From NCBI GenBank assembly GCA_964619485.1, contig CAZUCI010000064.1, positions 1-16,809 on the forward strand: a stretch of DNA of 16,809 nt, given 5' to 3'. Below the pieces are notes generated by a model. The model was not told the origin of the DNA. It saw nothing but the letters and a program-made list of their open reading frames with translations, and ran no database searches. Each line of letters begins with the position of its first letter. Positions within the stretch are counted from its first letter, which is position 1. The position numbers and the translations under genes were made by a program. Origin of the DNA: UBA2882 sp964619485 (GTDB lineage: Bacteria > Bacillota > Clostridia > Lachnospirales > Lachnospiraceae). Shown here piece by piece: positions 14,263-16,809 of the stretch.

Positions 14263-16071
14263 TTACGGACAGCGTATTTCTTTTTTTATCTCCTCAAAAT
14301 TCATGGGGCCAAGCTCCAGGAGAAGCTTGTGGAATTTTTGCTCGGAAAAGTCGCTGCCCATACTGTCATAGGCCAGGTTGCGGCATTCCAGCATCTTAAT
14401 GTAGCCGCCATAGTAAGTGATGTAGGTTGCAGGTGACATCACGATATAATTATAAACAGTATTGATATCCGCTTCGTCTTTCACTCCGATTTTGGAAAGA
14501 TAGGGGCGGATTTCGTCTTTCCCGGCGCCCTCGTAATGAATCATGATATCCAGGATGGAATACAGATTCAGACATATTTTTCGGTTTAAGGCAAGATAAT
14601 CATAATAGAGGGAGTAGGTATCTGAGGAAGAAAGTTTCTTTGCAGCCTTTTTGGCATACTCATAGGAGAGAAATTCCACATAGGTAGCATAGCCTTCGGT
14701 ATATCCGCCAAAATAGCAAACGCCGGAAAGAGAGAAGGAGGGGTTCTGTCTGCAGGAGAGGGCGGAGCTTACGGACTGGTATAAATGTCCCGGAAAGCCC
14801 TCGTGAGCCAGCGTGGTATAAAGACCTATCCCTTTTTTGGTATACTGGCCATTGATATAAATAATATTGTGTGCAGGGTCGTCAATAGGCGGGGTAAAAT
14901 AGTAAGCCGGATTCGTTCCATTTTCCATGGACCGGGAAACCTGTTTTACCTGATAGGGGTATTGGCGGGCGGGAACAGGAGCAAAATCAGCCTGCATTTC
15001 CACCTTCAGTGAATCCAGACACTGTTCAGGAGAAAGCGCAGTGAGGGGGTCCACGGCGGTCTGTTTTTCGAAGAGTGAGACAAAGTATTCAGGATTTGCG
15101 GCAATGAGACAGTTGATTTCCTGCATATCGGCAACAAGTCTGGTGGTCAGAACACTTTTGAGAGCCGGGGGATTGATGTCCTCACCCAGAGCGGAGGAAA
15201 GCAGAATTTCATAATACTGCCGACCGTCGGGATAATGATACAGTCCGAGGGGAGGCTTCCTTTCCCCACTTTTTAATAGAAGAAGGGCATCTCCGGTTTT
15301 GGCATATGCCGGCAGAAGTACGGTGGTAATCAGCCGTTTGTTCTGGGCAATGTAATAGTCTGCTTTCTCCTGGGACAGCGAGCCGTTTTCGGTCAGTGGC
15401 TGAATTCTTTCGGCAAAGCTTGAGAGCAGGGGATTGTCATCCTCTGACAGCTGGCAATAGGAATCAAGTGCGGCAATGGATTCGTCAGCAATACAATCTG
15501 CCATGAACATCCCTTTGGAGGCTTTCTCTTTTTCATATTGGCACAGACTTTCTAGATAGGCGGGGAGCAGTTCCAGAATCTGAAGATAGTGGTCAACATC
15601 CTTTGGCTCTGCAAAGTCATACTCTGTCAGGAGAATGGGAAGCTCATGCATGACCCCGTCATAGGGGGAGAAGGGCTCCTGAAAGTAGGTGTATTCTGCC
15701 TGCTTGAGCTCATGGGACAAGCTGTATAAAAGTGCATTTCTTTTATGTAATTCCAGCTTTGAAAGCCGGTCCTCAGGGACAGAAAGAATCTTCTGATAGA
15801 GAAGATTTTTGCGTAGAAGCCTGGAAGAAGTATCTTTTGCAGAATAGAGCGGCATACGGATTTTATCTGCGTCTATGTCATATTTTGAGGGATCTTTCAG
15901 CAAAAAATGAGTGAGAAGTGAATTGTTTTCCAGATTACTGCATAAAATTTGTCTGTTCAGCTCCTGCAGCTGGCGGCTTTCGTTGTTTTTGTGATATACA
16001 AAAGCGGTCAGTCCGAGAGAAAAAAGGACCAGAAAGCAAAAAAGGAGTAGGGTAGCGCGTTTTTTATTCAT
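14263..16071 (-). CDS. DUF885-family membrane-anchored zinc peptidase-like protein
   Basis: The 602-residue protein has an N-terminal signal anchor (NKKR, then a hydrophobic segment at about 7-25), so the main domain should lie outside the cell. The C-terminal half carries AHEGFPGHLYQS (H423, E424, H429) and GGYTEGYATYVEF (E459). These are the zinc ligands and catalytic glutamate expected of DUF885, a family related to HExxH-type metallopeptidases. No lipobox cysteine is present near the hydrophobic segment. The substrate is unknown, although extracellular peptide hydrolysis is likely. AAAGG lies 7 bases before the ATG. It is a single gene, convergent with the nucleoid protein gene and divergent from metG. 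Confidence 0.85.
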   Translation of the reverse strand: MNKKRATLLLFCFLVLFSLGLTAFVYHKNNESRQLQELNRQILCSNLENNSLLTHFLLKDPSKYDIDADKIRMPLYSAKDTSSRLLRKNLLYQKILSVPEDRLSKLELHKRNALLYSLSHELKQAEYTYFQEPFSPYDGVMHELPILLTEYDFAEPKDVDHYLQILELLPAYLESLCQYEKEKASKGMFMADCIADESIAALDSYCQLSEDDNPLLSSFAERIQPLTENGSLSQEKADYYIAQNKRLITTVLLPAYAKTGDALLLLKSGERKPPLGLYHYPDGRQYYEILLSSALGEDINPPALKSVLTTRLVADMQEINCLIAANPEYFVSLFEKQTAVDPLTALSPEQCLDSLKVEMQADFAPVPARQYPYQVKQVSRSMENGTNPAYYFTPPIDDPAHNIIYINGQYTKKGIGLYTTLAHEGFPGHLYQSVSSALSCRQNPSFSLSGVCYFGGYTEGYATYVEFLSYEYAKKAAKKLSSSDTYSLYYDYLALNRKICLNLYSILDIMIHYEGAGKDEIRPYLSKIGVKDEADINTVYNYIVMSPATYITYYGGYIKMLECRNLAYDSMGSDFSEQKFHKLLLELGPMNFEEIKKEIRCP

Positions 16072-16176
16072 AAAAGAACCTTTAGCAGTTTTTAATATTT
16101 TATGAGAGGAAAAAAATTACATGCATGAGAAACGTCTTTTCCAAAGGAAAAATGAGCATACAAAGGGGCTGCACAA

Positions 16177-16205
16177 TTGACATGAAAGTGGCACTGTGTT
16201 AGTCT
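16177..16205 (+). promoter_or_regulatory. Probable metG promoter with a palindrome over the -10
   Basis: A perfect TTGACA (16177-16182), a 17-bp spacer and TAGTCT (16200-16205) preceded by TGT give a usable promoter, with a start near 16212 and a leader of about 64 bases. TGTGT (16195-16199) and ACACA (16207-16211) flank the -10 as an inverted repeat. No T-box specifier or AGGGTGG antiterminator sequence is visible in the leader. Confidence 0.5.
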
Positions 16206-16275
16206 TACACATAGATTGAAACGGAAGATAGTGTCAAATCAGGAATGAAATATAGAGGGCATCAGGAGGAGAAAA

Positions 16276-16809
16276 ATGAACAAAGAAAAATATTATATCA
16301 CAACAGCGATTGCTTATACATCAGGTAAGCCACATATTGGAAACAGCTACGAAATTGTTTTGGCAGACAGTATTGCCAGATTTAAAAGAAAAGATGGCTA
16401 TGATGTCTTTTTTCAGACCGGAACAGACGAGCATGGTCAGAAAATTGAGCTAAAGGCGGAGGAAGCCGGTGTCACACCTAAGGAATTTGTTGATCATGTG
16501 GCAGGGCAGATTCGCGATATCTGCGATATGCTCAATACCTCCTACGATAAATTTATTCGAACCACAGATGCTTCTCATGAGAAGCAGGTTCAGAAGATCT
16601 TCAAAAAGCTTTACGATCAGGGAGATATTTATAAGGGTGCCTACGAGGGAATGTATTGTACTCCATGTGAGTCTTTCTGGACAGAGTCACAGTTAGTGGA
16701 TGGAAAATGCCCTGACTGCGGAAGAGAATGCAAGCATGCCAAGGAGGAAGCATACTTTTTCAAAATGAGTAAATATGCAGACCGCCTGATTGAGCATATC
16801 AACACGCAT
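16276..16809 (+). CDS. metG: Methionyl-tRNA synthetase, 5' part (cut by the window end)
   Basis: The first 178 codons are present and the frame is open to the window edge. The class I signature is HIGN (20-23) within YTSGKPHIGNSYEIVLADSIARF, with Asn in place of the last His of HIGH. TGTDEHGQKIE (48-58) is the next conserved block. The zinc knuckle has C128, C131, C145 and C148 (YCTPCESFW and CPDCGREC). The enzyme charges tRNA-Met and initiator tRNA. AGGAGGAG lies 5 bases before the ATG. In Bacillus, metS lies close after rsmI; here about 7 kb of other genes intervene. Confidence 0.96.
   Translation, partial: MNKEKYYITTAIAYTSGKPHIGNSYEIVLADSIARFKRKDGYDVFFQTGTDEHGQKIELKAEEAGVTPKEFVDHVAGQIRDICDMLNTSYDKFIRTTDASHEKQVQKIFKKLYDQGDIYKGAYEGMYCTPCESFWTESQLVDGKCPDCGRECKHAKEEAYFFKMSKYADRLIEHINTH

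Noticed and set aside
16212..16275. T-box or SAM riboswitch in front of metG
   Set aside because: The leader is too short and has no specifier stem, no AGGGTGG antiterminator core and no terminator hairpin.
16469..16696. 75-codon plus-strand frame within metG
   Set aside because: It is out of frame with metG, whose conserved zinc-knuckle residues are read through the same bases.

Overview
The window looks like chromosomal DNA of a low-GC, Gram-positive, spore-forming Clostridia, most likely a Lachnospiraceae-type gut anaerobe. The grounds are strong AGGAGG-type ribosome sites, AT-rich sigma-A promoters, spmA/spmB, the RicT (YaaT) and YaaR genes, and the HIGN form of the MetRS HIGH motif. The family assignment is inference from gene content; no database search was possible.

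Layout. (1) 1-850: the 3' end of a tRNA (probably Lys), a hairpin terminator, a small cluster of TTGATAGAA repeats, a second terminator, and an isolated small lipoprotein gene closed by a strong terminator. (2) 814-9277: a long co-directional operon encoding an HD-domain protein, an Orn/Lys/Arg-decarboxylase-family PLP enzyme, pyruvate kinase, a guanylate-kinase-like protein, YaaR, DNA polymerase III delta', RicT, TrmN6 and RsmI. AcpP follows from its own promoter inside the end of rsmI. This is the Bacillus yaaO-tmk-yaaQ-yaaR-holB-yaaT-yabB-rsmI neighbourhood, with pyruvate kinase inserted and a GMK-like protein where tmk would be. (3) 9335-12063: a bidirectional terminator, a DHH-family phosphoesterase on the minus strand, the divergent spore-maturation pair spmA-spmB, and a convergent membrane-anchored Mrr-type nuclease on the minus strand. 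(4) 12120-14224: divergent promoters drive the nuclease and an AEC-family transporter; the transporter is followed by a NdpA/YejK-type nucleoid-associated protein. (5) 14263-16809: a minus-strand DUF885 zinc-peptidase-like membrane protein, and the 5' part of metG, cut off by the window edge.

Most genes are housekeeping: translation and RNA modification (trmN6, rsmI, metG), RNA processing (ricT), replication (holB), lipid synthesis (acpP), glycolysis (pyk) and sporulation (spmAB). I found no phage, insertion sequence, CRISPR array or obvious new multi-gene defence system. The more unusual points are regulatory: an apparently leaderless AEC transporter mRNA whose promoter shares its -35 with a divergent promoter; a 17-bp tandem repeat whose every unit carries a Shine-Dalgarno-like core, ending exactly at a start codon; overlapping divergent sigma-A/sigma-E-like promoters at spmA; a repeat-expanded charged loop in SpmA; and possible integrase-type direct repeats just downstream of the tRNA.
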